From Brevibacterium paucivorans (GTDB lineage Bacteria > Actinomycetota > Actinomycetes > Actinomycetales > Brevibacteriaceae): a stretch of DNA of 64,000 bases. The notes beneath the pieces were generated by a model. It saw nothing but the letters and a program-made list of their open reading frames with translations. It searched no databases and had not been told where the DNA came from. Each line of letters begins with the position of its first letter. The first letter of the stretch is position 1. Made by a program: the position numbers and the translations under genes. Below, in pieces: positions 36,919 to 47,201 of the stretch. The stretch spans positions 1,612,001 to 1,676,000 of the forward strand of contig NZ_JAFBCP010000001.1 in the NCBI RefSeq assembly GCF_016907735.1. Direction: 5' to 3'.

Positions 36919-38288
<1,370 letters not shown>

Positions 38289-38289
<1 letters not shown>

Positions 38290-39089
38290 TGTTTTCTGAC
38301 TATCTGCGTGAACGTGAAATCGATGAAGTTCCCGGCCGAGGTGTCAAACCCTGGGTGATCGCCCACCGCGGGTATTCGGGGGCGGCGCCTGAGAACACTA
38401 TGGCAGCCGTGGATGCTGCCCGGCTGATCGGGTGCGATTTCATTGAGGTCGATCTTCACGTCACCGCAGATGGTGTGCCCGTTGTGGTGCACGACCCCAC
38501 GTTGCAACGCACCACCGACATTCAAGGCACCATCGCGCACATGAGCTACGACCGAATCTCGCTGGCAGACGCGGGATACGGTCGCGGTCTGGGGTACGCC
38601 GGCCAGCGCATCCCACGTTTGGACGCCATGCTGAAGAACGTTGCGGAAATGGGCGGTCGGATGCTGTTGGAACTCAAAGGCGAATGGAGCCCGGGCGCGG
38701 TGGCCCGGGTTGGGCAAGAAATTGCCGAGGTGGGAATGGCTGACCGTGTCATCCTCCAGAGTTTCAACGTGCGTTCAGTAGAAGTGTGCCGGGATATTGC
38801 TCCGCACGTGCCGCGTGGGCTGTTGCGCCTGATTCCGCGTGAAGAGGACATGGGGATTGCCCAGCGGCTTGAAGTTGTCGCGGTGAACCCGTCGATTCGT
38901 GGGTTCCACGCGCGCCGGGATTTCGTTGAAGAAGTGCTGGGCCGTGACCTGGCCGTTTTTGTCTACACCAGTGACACCCCGCGCGACTGGGAGAAGCTCG
39001 TGGGTGCCGGTGTCACAGGGATCATCACTAACCAGCCGGGGCGCCTCCAGGGCTTCTTGGCCGCAAAGTACGACATCGCGCATTCATAA
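38289..39089 (+). CDS. Glycerophosphodiester phosphodiesterase
   Basis: 266 residues from the ATG at 38289 (TGATG overlap with gdhA). The GDPD catalytic histidines are in IAHRGYSGAAPENT and VVVHDPTLQRTTD, and the metal-site glutamates are in FIEVDLHVTADG and LLELKGEW. It hydrolyses glycerophosphodiesters to glycerol-3-phosphate and an alcohol. No signal peptide is seen, so it probably acts in the cytoplasm. Pairing with gdhA is unusual; a shared mRNA is suggested only by the overlap. Confidence 0.92.
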
Positions 39090-39151
39090 GGGGGCGCTCC
39101 CTCGCATGTCATAAGGGGTGCGCTCGCATGTCATAAGGAGGCGCGCCCGCC
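39081..39151 (+). repeat. Three imperfect tandem copies of a 22-25 base unit
   Basis: Units beginning CATTCATAAGGGGGCGC (39081), CATGTCATAAGGGGTGCGC (39105) and CATGTCATAAGGAGGCGC (39127) follow one another across the phosphodiesterase stop codon into the intergenic region. Each carries an in-frame-like TAA and an SD-like AAGGRGG. No function is evident. Confidence 0.6.
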
Positions 39152-39238
39152 CATTTCACATGGGGATACCCTCGCGCACGGATCTTCACACCTGCCTAAT
39201 ATGACTGCCAACGCATAGGTTGTTTCGAAGGAGAAAAC

Positions 39239-40465
39239 GTGGCACACAAAGCAGACGTGTTGGTGACGAACGTTGCACTGTTCGACGGGGAAACGTTTAA
39301 AGACGGAACCTACGACGTGCGCGTCGAGAATGGGCGTTTCAGTGCTGTTGAACCCGCGGGAACGCTTGCGAAACGCGAGTCAGAAACAGTTGTGGACGCA
39401 ACGGGCCACACCATGACCCCAGGAATCATCGACTGCCACATTCACTCGCTCGTCAACAATGCGGGGTCGCTCGAAGGGTTCACTGAACCGTTCTCCCTCC
39501 AGTTCTACCGAGGTGTCGAAAACTTGCGTGTGACGCTCGAGGCGGGTGTCACCTCGGCCAGAGACGCCGGCGGAGCCGACGCTGGTGTGCGCGAAGCCTT
39601 GGAACGCGGGCTAGTCCGTGGGCCGCGACTCAAAGTGGCCGTCACCATCATGAGTCAGACCGCTGGGCACGGCGACGGAATGCTGCCCTCAGGTGCGTGT
39701 ACACCCATGCTGATGGCCCACCCCGGGCGCCCGTCCGGTGTGGCCGACGGCGTCGCTGGTGTGCAGGTGAAAACGCGTGAGCTGATCCGCGCGGGTGCTG
39801 ACCACATCAAAATCTGTTCAACCGGGGGAGTGCTGTCTGCAGCCGACGACCCGCGCCACTCACAGTTCACGGTGGACGAAATCTCCACGATCGTTGCAGA
39901 AGCCACCGCGCAGGGACGCCGGGTCATGTCGCACGCGCAGGGGACCGCAGGCATCAAGAATGCGGTGCTGGCTGGGGTCGCGTCGATCGAACACGGCATC
40001 TACTTGGACGACGAAACCATTGATCTGATGCTTGAACGCGACTGCGTTTTGGTTCCCACGTTGCAGGCTCCGCTGGCGGTGATTCGCGCAGCTGAGTCTG
40101 GTGTGCCGATTCCTGAGGCTATGGTCGAGAAAGCGCGCCGAGTGGCGGAGCGTCACCGCGAATCCGTTGCTATGGCTCACCAAGCGGGTGTGCGGATCGC
40201 CATGGGAACCGACGCCGGGGTAGGCGTTCACGGGCAGAACTTGGAGGAGCTGGAACTCATGGCCGGTGTGGGGATGAGCACCGCCGAGGTGTTGCGCGCC
40301 TCCACGGTCAACGGCGCGGACTTGATGGGTGATGACTCGGTGGGGCGGGTGCGTGTGGGTAACCACGGTGACTTTGTGCTGTTTGAGGGAAGTTTGGAAG
40401 AGCGCGGTGTTGGACAGTTGCGCACTGTTGATACACGTGTCTTCCAAGGTGGCGTGGCTGTTTAG
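39239..40465 (+). CDS. Metal-dependent amidohydrolase (imidazolonepropionase/prolidase-like)
   Basis: 408 residues, GTG start after GAAGGAG. Metal ligands of the amidohydrolase barrel are seen in GIIDCHIHSL, SHAQGTAGIKNAV, SIEHGIYL and GTDAGVGVHG; the carboxylated lysine is probably the one in QVKTRELIRAGADHIKICS. Relatives cleave Xaa-Pro dipeptides, cyclic amides or mycotoxins, so the substrate is open. It seems to be a single-gene unit. Confidence 0.88.
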   Translation: MAHKADVLVTNVALFDGETFKDGTYDVRVENGRFSAVEPAGTLAKRESETVVDATGHTMTPGIIDCHIHSLVNNAGSLEGFTEPFSLQFYRGVENLRVTLEAGVTSARDAGGADAGVREALERGLVRGPRLKVAVTIMSQTAGHGDGMLPSGACTPMLMAHPGRPSGVADGVAGVQVKTRELIRAGADHIKICSTGGVLSAADDPRHSQFTVDEISTIVAEATAQGRRVMSHAQGTAGIKNAVLAGVASIEHGIYLDDETIDLMLERDCVLVPTLQAPLAVIRAAESGVPIPEAMVEKARRVAERHRESVAMAHQAGVRIAMGTDAGVGVHGQNLEELELMAGVGMSTAEVLRASTVNGADLMGDDSVGRVRVGNHGDFVLFEGSLEERGVGQLRTVDTRVFQGGVAV

Positions 40466-40488
40466 AACGTGGCATTTTCGCTGTGCGA

Positions 40489-40539
40489 GGTGATGCGAAT
40501 ACGGGGCTGTGAAAGTACGTCCCCAAATTTTGCATCACC
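40489..40539. repeat. Nested inverted repeat upstream of tRNA-Thr
   Basis: GGTGATGC (40489-40496) pairs with GCATCACC (40532-40539), with GGGG/CCCC inside. The right arm overlaps the -35 of the tRNA promoter. It could be the terminator of the amidohydrolase gene or a regulatory dyad; there is no T-run. Confidence 0.4.
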
Positions 40540-40558
40540 CCGCGCGGGTGTGTATAGT
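40530..40558 (+). promoter_or_regulatory. Promoter of tRNA-Thr and tRNA-Met
   Basis: TTGCAT (40530-40535), a 17-base spacer and TATAGT (40553-40558), twelve bases before the mature tRNA-Thr 5' end. Confidence 0.62.
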
Positions 40559-40569
40559 TTTCTTTCGTT

Positions 40570-40642
40570 GCCCCAATAGCTCAGTCGGCAGAGCGTTTCC
40601 ATGGTAAGGAAAAGGTCAAGGGTTCGATTCCCTTTTGGGGCT
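40570..40642 (+). tRNA. tRNA-Thr (anticodon GGT)
   Basis: 73 bases. Acceptor GCCCCAA/TTGGGGC, D arm AGCTCAGTCGGCAGAGC, anticodon stem TTTCC/GGAAA around ATGGTAA, T arm GGGTTCGATTCCC. CCA not encoded. Confidence 0.96.
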
Positions 40643-40669
40643 CTCGTGCGAATTACGATTCGTGCCTAT

Positions 40670-40746
40670 GGCGGGGTAGCTCAGCTGGTTAGAGCGCACG
40701 ACTCATAATCGTGAGGTCGCGGGATCGAGTCCCGCTCCCGCTACCA
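40670..40746 (+). tRNA. tRNA-Met (anticodon CAT), elongator-like
   Basis: 77 bases including an encoded CCA. The anticodon stem CACGA/TCGTG encloses CTCATAA. The acceptor GGCGGGG pairs with TCCCGCT using G-U at both ends, which is slightly unusual. The D arm GTAGCTCAGCTGGTTAGAGC and paired first base fit an elongator Met tRNA rather than the initiator. Confidence 0.93.
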
Positions 40747-40752
40747 CATAAA

Positions 40753-40790
40753 CAAGGTCAGCTCGAAAGCGAGCTGACCTTGTTTTGTTT
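40753..40790 (+). terminator. Strong terminator after the tRNA-Thr/tRNA-Met unit
   Basis: A perfect 13-bp stem (left arm CAAGGTCAGCTCG at 40753-40765) with an AAAG loop, followed by TTTTGTTT. Confidence 0.92.
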
Positions 40791-40855
40791 CGTCCAAACG
40801 CGTCGAACTCCCACTTGCGCTAGTGTGAAACCATCCCCAACACTAAGGACTGAGC

Positions 40856-41062
40856 ATGATCGCTACTCTTCTTGCCGTCGACATCCCCCTCATCATATTC
40901 ATCGGGATAGTAGTCCTTCTAGCGCTCGGATTTATTGTGGGAGTTTGTTTCCTCTTTTTTGTTCTCCCCGGCAAATCTGAAGCCAGGCGTCGACGCGAAC
41001 GGCGTGAAAACCGTCGTCGCATGCTCGCTGAGTTCGTGTTTGACATCCTTGACCGCAGGTAG
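40856..41062 (+). CDS. Small single-helix membrane protein
   Basis: 68 residues. One or two hydrophobic segments (about 2-38) are followed by a very basic, Arg-rich cytoplasmic tail containing RRRRERRENRRR. AAGGA precedes the ATG with normal spacing. I do not recognise a family. It lies between a tRNA terminator and the hadA-like gene. Confidence 0.6.
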   Translation: MIATLLAVDIPLIIFIGIVVLLALGFIVGVCFLFFVLPGKSEARRRRERRENRRRMLAEFVFDILDRR

Positions 41063-41129
41063 TCGAACGCGTCACCCCTCGAGGACCAACCAACCTGACC
41101 TCCGAGAGGCAAAACGATAGGCTTAAGTT

Positions 41130-41585
41130 ATGTCAGTGAATACAGACCTCCAAGGGTCCAGCTACCAGTTGGAAAACCCGGTTGAAGTGGGCCAAGAAAA
41201 GATCGCAGAGTTCGCGCGCGCAGTCGGCGCCACCCACCCCTCGCACTTCGACGCTCAAGCCGCGAAAGACCTCGGCTACAGCGCCCAGGTAGCCCCACCC
41301 ACCTTCCCGGTGACGATCGCGCAGCGAGCGGAGGCTCTTTACATCGGGTCAGAAGAGGCGGATATTGACTTTTCGCGTGTTGTTCACGGTCAAGAGCAGT
41401 TCACGTACACCCGCCCGGTTGTTGCAGGTGACCTGCTGAACGCGGAGTGCTTTGTCGACGGAATCCGGGAAGCCGGTGGTCACGCAATGATCACCACTCG
41501 CACGGAACTCACCGACGCACGCACGGACGAACCAGTTGTGACCGTGGCGTCCACGATCGTTGTACGAGGAGGCGAGGATGCCTAA
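41130..41585 (+). CDS. MaoC-like dehydratase, HadA-type (FAS1-like dehydratase, N-terminal hot-dog domain)
   Basis: 151 residues. The hot-dog fold shows NPVEVGQEKIAEFARAVG, HPSHFD and the strand RVVHGQEQFTYTRPVVAGD. In mycobacteria HadA pairs with HadB to dehydrate 3-hydroxyacyl-ACP, and the hadAB genes lie by secE-nusG as here. It lacks the D..H catalytic helix motif, consistent with the non-catalytic partner role. It overlaps the hadB-like gene by eight bases. The acyl substrate in this organism is unknown. Confidence 0.86.
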   Translation: MSVNTDLQGSSYQLENPVEVGQEKIAEFARAVGATHPSHFDAQAAKDLGYSAQVAPPTFPVTIAQRAEALYIGSEEADIDFSRVVHGQEQFTYTRPVVAGDLLNAECFVDGIREAGGHAMITTRTELTDARTDEPVVTVASTIVVRGGEDA

Positions 41586-42051
41586 CATCACCCCAAACGT
41601 CCAGGTTGAGGCTGCTTCGGCAAGCACGCTGGAAGTGGGCCAGGAAGTGCTCACTGCGACCGTTGAACTTTCCCGCGCTGACCTGGTGAAATACGCTGGC
41701 GCGTCCGGTGACTTCAACACGATCCACTGGAACGAACGCTTCGCAAAAGAAGTGGGGTTGGACAACGTGATTGCACACGGCATGCTCACCATGGCCACCG
41801 CTATCACACCTCTGACCGACTGGCTGGGCGACCCGGGCGCCATCCTGGACTACCGCACCCGCTTCACCAACCCAGTAGTGGTCCCTGACGCAAAATCCGG
41901 CAGCCCCGAACAGCCAACGGTGACTCTCACCTCGGCCATTCGCGTGGGCGCAGTCGACGCCGAAGCTGGCACTGCGCGTTTTGACGTGGATGTCAAAGTA
42001 GACGACACCGCTGTTCTGGGCCGTACGCAGGTGAAGGCTCGAATCAAGTGA
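41578..42051 (+). CDS. MaoC-like dehydratase, HadB-type catalytic partner
   Basis: 157 residues from the ATG at 41578, with GAGGAGGCGAGG directly before it; upstream in-frame starts would lose this site. The hydratase-2 motif is YAGASGDFNTIHWNERFAKE (Asp and His), followed by VIAHGMLTMA. It probably forms a heterodimer with the preceding protein to dehydrate (3R)-hydroxyacyl thioesters. Its stop overlaps the murB GTG. Confidence 0.88.
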   Translation: MPNITPNVQVEAASASTLEVGQEVLTATVELSRADLVKYAGASGDFNTIHWNERFAKEVGLDNVIAHGMLTMATAITPLTDWLGDPGAILDYRTRFTNPVVVPDAKSGSPEQPTVTLTSAIRVGAVDAEAGTARFDVDVKVDDTAVLGRTQVKARIK

Positions 42052-43124
42052 ACCTGTCTGAACTGACCACGTTGCGGGTGGGAGGTCCGGCGCCACGGCT
42101 GACCACGGTCACCACCCGCGAGCAACTCATTCAGTTCTGTTCTGATCATCCTTTGGCGCCTGGCTCGGAACCCGTTTTGTTCATTGCTGGCGGGTCAAAC
42201 CTGCTGATCAGCGACGACGGATTCGCCGGTCCCGTGTGCCTTATTCGTACCCAGGGCATCACTGAAACCCCTGGTGAGAACGAGCGTGTGCGTGTGCGCG
42301 CCCAGGCTGGGGTCACGTGGGACGAATTCGTGAAGCACACGGTTGATTCTGGGCTCAGCGGGCTAGAGGCTCTGTCTGGGATTCCCGGGTCTGTGGGTGC
42401 CACACCCGTGCAGAATGTGGGGGCTTACGGCGCCGAGGTCGCAGAACTGATCTGTTCCGTCACCCTTTTCGACAGGTTCGAAGGCGAGGTACGTGAGTGC
42501 GCACCGGACGAACTGGAGTTTGGGTACCGCACGAGTCTGCTGAAGACTACGGCAGCCCAGTTGGGGCAGCCACGCTACATCGTCCTCGACGTCGAATTTG
42601 AACTCGAGCGGGCCGTGGAGTCCGCTCCGGTCCGATACGGGCAATTGGCGTCAGCTTTGGGTGTGGAGATCGGTGAACGTGCCCCGCTGGCTGGGGTGCG
42701 CGAAGCGGTGCTGCAGTTGCGCGCCTCAAAAGGCATGGTGCTCGACGCCCAAGACCACGACACGTGGTCGGCCGGGTCGTTCTTCACCAACCCCATCCTG
42801 CCCGCCAACCCCGAACCCGGTGACCCGCACGTGCCTGAAGGTGCACCCACCTACCCAGTCCGTAACCCCACCACAGGTGAGGTGGACGAAAAAGTGGTGA
42901 AGACCTCGGCAGCGTGGCTCATTGACCACGCGGGATTCGACAAAGGATTCGCGCTCAACGACCGCGCATCCCTGTCCACTAAGCACACGCTTGCGCTGAC
43001 TAACCGCGGTCAGGCGAAGGCGGAGGACATTGTGGAGCTCGCGCGGCACATCCGCGACGGAGTGGCCCAGACTTACGGCATCACGATGCACCCGGAACCG
43101 AACTTCGTGGGCTGCCAGATTTAG
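42048..43124 (+). CDS. murB: UDP-N-acetylenolpyruvoylglucosamine reductase
   Basis: 358 residues. FAD-binding segments are FIAGGSNLLISDDGF and SGIPGSVGATPVQNVGAYG. The catalytic serine is in WSAGSFFTNPIL, and the C-terminal glutamate is in MHPEPNFVG. MurB reduces UDP-GlcNAc-enolpyruvate to UDP-MurNAc in peptidoglycan synthesis. The hadA-hadB-murB order is common in actinobacteria. It is convergent with adenosine deaminase. Confidence 0.96.
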   Translation: MNLSELTTLRVGGPAPRLTTVTTREQLIQFCSDHPLAPGSEPVLFIAGGSNLLISDDGFAGPVCLIRTQGITETPGENERVRVRAQAGVTWDEFVKHTVDSGLSGLEALSGIPGSVGATPVQNVGAYGAEVAELICSVTLFDRFEGEVRECAPDELEFGYRTSLLKTTAAQLGQPRYIVLDVEFELERAVESAPVRYGQLASALGVEIGERAPLAGVREAVLQLRASKGMVLDAQDHDTWSAGSFFTNPILPANPEPGDPHVPEGAPTYPVRNPTTGEVDEKVVKTSAAWLIDHAGFDKGFALNDRASLSTKHTLALTNRGQAKAEDIVELARHIRDGVAQTYGITMHPEPNFVGCQI

Positions 43125-43159
43125 GGGTTGCGCTTGGTTGTGAGGGCCTGTGGCAGTGC

Positions 43160-44215
43160 TTACTGGCCCTGGCCGGTCACGCGCGCTTCCCATGCGTCGA
43201 TGTCGGCGTGTGCGCGGGTGACGATGTGGCGGGGTGCCGTGGAAATGGTGAACGAGTCGCGTGCCAGTTGCGCCAACTCCGAGGTGGTAAACCCCATCCG
43301 GTGCGCGATCGCGTACTGTTCGGTGATGCGCGGGCCAAAGATCAGTGGGTCGTCGGCGCCCAGCGCCACCTTCGCGCCTGCGCGTACCAACGTGCGAAGC
43401 GGGACGTCCTCGGCAGTGGGATACACCCCTAACGACGCATTCGAGGACGGGCAGACTTCCAAACCCACACCTCGGGAAACCAGGGCGTCTAATAACTGTG
43501 GGTCTTCTGCTGCGCGGACTCCGTGCCCCAAGCGGGTGGGGTTCAGGGCGGTTAGTGTGGTGCGGATGTGATCCGGGCCCAGGAGTTCGCCACCGTGCGG
43601 AAATGAGGCAAGGCCAGCATTGCGGGCGATCTCAAAAGCACGGGCGAAAGAGGCGGTGTCGCCGGAACGTTCGTCATTGGACAGGCCAAAACCAACAACA
43701 GAGCCGGGTCCTTTACCTGCGTGTCGGGCGGCCAACCGGGCCAGCGTGCGGGCGTCCAGCGGGTGTTTCATGCGCGAGGCGGCGACGATGATCGCCACCC
43801 CAAAGGTGTCATCCGACTGGTTGCAGGCTTCGTCGAGGACGACCTCGAGGGCGGGCGTGATGCCACCCATTTTGCCCGCGTAGCCCGTGGGGTCCACCTG
43901 GAGTTCGAGCCAGCGGACACCTTCGGCCCTGTCTAGGGCGGCGGCATTTGCCACGACTGCGCGCAAAGCGTCTTCACCTTGCACGACCGTGCGGGCCGAG
44001 TCGTAGAGGCGCTGGAAGCGGAACCATCCGCGCCGGTCAGGCGAGAGGCGCATAGGGTCGTGGCGCATGAGGACCCGGGGGAGGCGCACATTGCGGGCCT
44101 GAGCCATCTCCTGGAGTTTCGCTACCGTCAGGGAACCTGTGAAGTGCAAGTGCAGGTGGGCTTTGGGAAGCTGGTTCAGCTGTTCGGTAGTGACGGGTGC
44201 CAGATCATTCACCAT
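43160..44215 (-). CDS. add: Adenosine deaminase
   Basis: 351 residues. Zinc ligands are in AHLHLHFTGSL near the N-terminus and FPHGGELLGPDHI, the catalytic glutamate lies in that second block, and LEVCPSSNASLGVY with LGADDPLIFG completes the set. The typical SNDE-like stretch is GLSNDERSGDTASFARAF. The family also holds adenine and futalosine-type deaminases, so adenosine as substrate is likely rather than certain. It is divergent from tRNA-Trp. Confidence 0.87.
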   Translation of the reverse strand: MVNDLAPVTTEQLNQLPKAHLHLHFTGSLTVAKLQEMAQARNVRLPRVLMRHDPMRLSPDRRGWFRFQRLYDSARTVVQGEDALRAVVANAAALDRAEGVRWLELQVDPTGYAGKMGGITPALEVVLDEACNQSDDTFGVAIIVAASRMKHPLDARTLARLAARHAGKGPGSVVGFGLSNDERSGDTASFARAFEIARNAGLASFPHGGELLGPDHIRTTLTALNPTRLGHGVRAAEDPQLLDALVSRGVGLEVCPSSNASLGVYPTAEDVPLRTLVRAGAKVALGADDPLIFGPRITEQYAIAHRMGFTTSELAQLARDSFTISTAPRHIVTRAHADIDAWEARVTGQGQ

Positions 44216-44346
44216 GGCCCCAGTGTAGGCGGTTGGGTGTCGTGGGAGCGGGCCGGTTCGACGAAACGGCGGTAAACCATGTAAGCTTTCAGTTCGGTAG
44301 ATTCACTCGGTGTGTATCGGGTGGGTTTCTCAGCCGCACAAGGCTT

Positions 44347-44419
44347 AGGGGTGTGGCGCAATTGGTAGCGCAACGGTCTCCAAAACCGTAGGTTGCAGGT
44401 TCGAGTCCTGTCACCCCTG
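44347..44419 (+). tRNA. tRNA-Trp (anticodon CCA)
   Basis: 73 bases. Acceptor AGGGGTG/CACCCCT, anticodon stem ACGGT/ACCGT around CTCCAAA, T arm GCAGGTTCGAGTCCTGT. CCA is not encoded. A possible promoter (TTCGAC around 44257, TAAGCT around 44282) lies upstream. tRNA-Trp before secE is the classic actinobacterial order. Confidence 0.96.
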
Positions 44420-44455
44420 CTCAGGAAAGCAAATCGACTACATCAGTGAGGACGC

Positions 44456-44716
44456 GTGGCAGAATCAGGCAAAGGCTCCGAAGCCGTAGACCACAAGCGT
44501 CGCGGTTTCTTCGGTACGATCGCTCGTTTTTTTGCGGAAGTCATGTCGGAGCTGAAGAAGGTCGTTACTCCAACCCGCAAAGAACTGATCAACATGTTTG
44601 GTGTAGTTCTGGGCTTCGTCGTTGTGATGATCGTGATCGTCTTGACAGTTGACTTCGTCTTCGGCAAGCTCATTGGCTTCGCGTTCGCACGTACGCCTAT
44701 CTGGCCGCTGTGGTAA
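44456..44716 (+). CDS. secE: Protein translocase subunit SecE
   Basis: 86 residues, GTG start. An amphipathic segment FFAEVMSELKKVVTPTRKEL precedes a single membrane helix (about 48-70), the minimal SecE form. SecE clamps SecY in the Sec translocon. tRNA-Trp lies upstream and nusG downstream. Confidence 0.96.
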   Translation: MAESGKGSEAVDHKRRGFFGTIARFFAEVMSELKKVVTPTRKELINMFGVVLGFVVVMIVIVLTVDFVFGKLIGFAFARTPIWPLW

Positions 44717-44765
44717 GCGACTGCGACTGCCACACCACCCTAAGTAACTCATAAAAGGAGAAACG

Positions 44766-45578
44766 TTGTCGGAGAACATCTCGGAAGCTGACGAGACCGC
44801 ACAGGCCGCGGAAGCGACGGAAGTTGCCGAGACCGCGCAGGATGTCGAAGCTCAGGCACCTGCGGACAGCGTCACGGAAACCACCGCTGACGAGACCAAC
44901 GCTGATGACACCTCGGACGCGGACAGTGCTGACGTCAGCAACGCTGATGACACCTCGGACGCCCGCGAGGAATTCCTGCGAGAACTTCGCATGAAAGAAG
45001 GCGACTGGTACGTCATCCACTCCTACGCGGGATACGAAAACCGCGTAAAGGTGAACCTGGAGAACCGTACCGTCAGCCTGGACATGGAGGACTACATCTT
45101 CGAAGTCCAGGTCCCCATGGAAGAAGTCGTTGAGGTCAAGAACGCTCAGCGCAAGACCGTGCGTCGCGTGCGTATCCCCGGATACGTGCTGGTGCGCATG
45201 GAACTCACGGATGAGTCATGGGGTGTCGTTCGCCACACGCCAGGAGTTACTGGATTCGTGGGCAACGCGTACGACCCGATCCCGCTGACCATGGACGAAG
45301 TCGTTTCCATGCTTGCGCCGGTTATTGAAGAACACGAAGCTGAGCGTGCGGCTGAAGAAGGCGAAGCTCAGAAGGTTGCTGAGGCTGCGAGTGGTTCCGA
45401 GATCGTTGTCGAGTTTGAGGTCGGCGAAACGGTCATGGTTAAGGAAGGTTCCTTCGAAGGCCACCCTGCAACCATTCAGGAAATTCGCCCCGAACAGCAG
45501 AAGCTCACGGTACTGCTTTCGATCTTCGAGCGCGATGTCCCAGTTGAGTTGGGCTTCGGACAGGTTTCGAAGATCTAA
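44766..45578 (+). CDS. nusG: Transcription termination/antitermination protein NusG
   Basis: 270 residues, TTG start with AAAAGGAG before it. Residues 1-75 are a highly acidic Ala/Asp/Glu/Thr tail with an internal [12 protein letters not shown] repeat, as in other actinobacterial NusG. The NGN domain begins at [17 protein letters not shown], and the KOW domain is [19 protein letters not shown] near 213-235. NusG couples RNA polymerase to Rho and the ribosome. Confidence 0.97.
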   Translation: MSENISEADETAQAAEATEVAETAQDVEAQAPADSVTETTADETNADDTSDADSADVSNADDTSDAREEFLRELRMKEGDWYVIHSYAGYENRVKVNLENRTVSLDMEDYIFEVQVPMEEVVEVKNAQRKTVRRVRIPGYVLVRMELTDESWGVVRHTPGVTGFVGNAYDPIPLTMDEVVSMLAPVIEEHEAERAAEEGEAQKVAEAASGSEIVVEFEVGETVMVKEGSFEGHPATIQEIRPEQQKLTVLLSIFERDVPVELGFGQVSKI

Positions 45579-45607
45579 CCAAAGTTTGCGCTGTTTTAAG
45601 CGCCGAG

Positions 45608-45640
45608 GTCGTGCAACTGTGAGTTGCACGACTTCAGTTT
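45608..45640 (+). terminator. Hairpin after nusG, possible weak terminator
   Basis: A perfect 10-bp stem, GTCGTGCAAC with GTTGCACGAC, around a 5-base loop, followed by TTCAGTTT. It begins inside a CCGAGGT heptamer (45603-45609). Confidence 0.5.
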
Positions 45641-45677
45641 CCATTCCCGCGTGATACGTGGAATAATGTTGGAGTTT

Positions 45678-45707
45678 GATTGTGAGGACTATCGGATTCT
45701 CGCAATC
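45678..45707 (+). promoter_or_regulatory. Leader hairpin of the L11-L1 operon
   Basis: GATTGTGA pairs with TCGCAATC (one G-U) 48-78 bases before rplK. L1 is known to bind its own leader in bacteria; a role here as L1 target is a guess. Confidence 0.3.
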
Positions 45708-45755
45708 ACACCTTCACGTCAGAAGGCGTGAAGACAGTCAAGATTAAGGACCACA

Positions 45756-46193
45756 ATGCCTCCCAAGAAGAAGGTAACCGGTCTGATCAAGCTGCAGATC
45801 CAGGCAGGTGCTGCTAACCCGGCTCCTCCAGTTGGTCCAGCTTTGGGTCAGCACGGTGTCAACATCATGGAGTTCTGCAAGGCGTACAACGCTGCGACAG
45901 AAAACATGCGTGGAAACATCGTTCCGGTTGAAATTACTGTTTACGAAGACCGTTCGTTCACGTTCATTACCAAGACTCCTCCTGCAGCTCAGCTCATTAA
46001 GAAGGCTGCTGGTCTGAAGTCCGGTTCGGCAACTCCTCACACGGTTAAGGTGGGTCACCTCACTAAGGACCAGGTGCGTGAAATCGCTGAAACCAAGATG
46101 CCTGACCTCAACGCGAACGACATTGAAGCAGCATCGAAGATCGTTGCTGGTACTGCACGTTCCATGGGTATCACCACGGACGTAGAAGTCTAA
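45756..46193 (+). CDS. rplK: 50S ribosomal protein L11
   Basis: 145 residues. The N-terminus [19 protein letters not shown] and [19 protein letters not shown] are the L11 signature. It forms the stalk base and binds the GTPase-associated 23S rRNA. rplA follows after 59 bases. Confidence 0.98.
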   Translation: MPPKKKVTGLIKLQIQAGAANPAPPVGPALGQHGVNIMEFCKAYNAATENMRGNIVPVEITVYEDRSFTFITKTPPAAQLIKKAAGLKSGSATPHTVKVGHLTKDQVREIAETKMPDLNANDIEAASKIVAGTARSMGITTDVEV

Positions 46194-46252
46194 GAAGTTT
46201 ATTTAGTGGTAGGGCCAGCGCGGCCCAGACCACAACTGCAAGGAGATAGCAG

Positions 46253-46948
46253 ATGGCAAAGCGCTCAAAGGCCTACTTGGCCGCAGCCGAAAAGATTCAG
46301 GCTGAAACATACTACGAGCCAGCGCAGGCAGTTGCGTTGGCAAAGGAAACCTCGGTTGCAAAGTTCGACGCAACCGTCGAAGTTGCTCTGCGCTTGGGTG
46401 TTGACCCACGTAAGGCAGACCAGATGGTGCGAGGCACCGTCAACCTCCCGAACGGAACTGGTAAGACTGCTAAGGTCCTGGTATTCGCTGCTGGTGACCG
46501 TGCGGAAGCTGCCCGTGAAGCAGGTGCCGACTACGTTGGCTCCGATGACCTGCTTGAAAAGGTAGCCGGTGGTTGGACTGACTTCGACGCTGCTGTTGCA
46601 ACCCCCGACATGATGGGTAAGGTCGGTCGTCTGGGTAAGGTTCTGGGTCCTCGTGGCCTCATGCCTAACCCTAAGACCGGTACCGTGACCATGGATGTTG
46701 CTAAGGCAGTGTCCGACATTAAGGGCGGTAAGATCGAGTTCCGCGTGGACAAGCACGCGAACTTGCACTTCATCATTGGAAAGGTGTCCTTCACCGAAGA
46801 GCAGTTGCAGCAGAACTTCAAGGCTGCAATGGACGAGGTTCTTCGTTTGAAGCCTTCGTCTTCGAAGGGGCGTTACATCACCAAGGCAACCGTGACCACT
46901 ACTAACGGTCCTGGTGTCCCGATCGACACTGGTGAACTGCGCGCATAA
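46253..46948 (+). CDS. rplA: 50S ribosomal protein L1
   Basis: 231 residues. The signature [19 protein letters not shown] is present in the middle and [16 protein letters not shown] in the C-terminal half. L1 forms the mobile stalk of the large subunit and represses its own operon. AAGGAG precedes the ATG. Confidence 0.98.
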   Translation: MAKRSKAYLAAAEKIQAETYYEPAQAVALAKETSVAKFDATVEVALRLGVDPRKADQMVRGTVNLPNGTGKTAKVLVFAAGDRAEAAREAGADYVGSDDLLEKVAGGWTDFDAAVATPDMMGKVGRLGKVLGPRGLMPNPKTGTVTMDVAKAVSDIKGGKIEFRVDKHANLHFIIGKVSFTEEQLQQNFKAAMDEVLRLKPSSSKGRYITKATVTTTNGPGVPIDTGELRA

Positions 46949-46962
46949 GACGCTTATTTAAG

Positions 46963-47000
46963 AGTGCCCCGAACCTGTTTTGGTTCGGGGCACTTTTGTG
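46963..47000 (+). terminator. Strong terminator after rplA
   Basis: A perfect 13-bp stem AGTGCCCCGAACC/GGTTCGGGGCACT with loop TGTTTT, followed by TTTTGTGTTTT. Confidence 0.94.
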
Positions 47001-47201
47001 TTTTGGGGTGGGAAGTAAGTATGAGTGAAGTCATGGGCCGCCCGAGGTGTGGGATACGTTGTGTGGCCTGCCAAGTCCAACCCCGCCACAGCATCAGCGA
47101 TTGACGTTCATGCAACGTTAAGGTTCGCAACGAACTGGGTTCACGGTGCCCTGAAATATTAGGGGTGACTACGTACACCTTCTCGACACTGAGGACACAT
47201 C

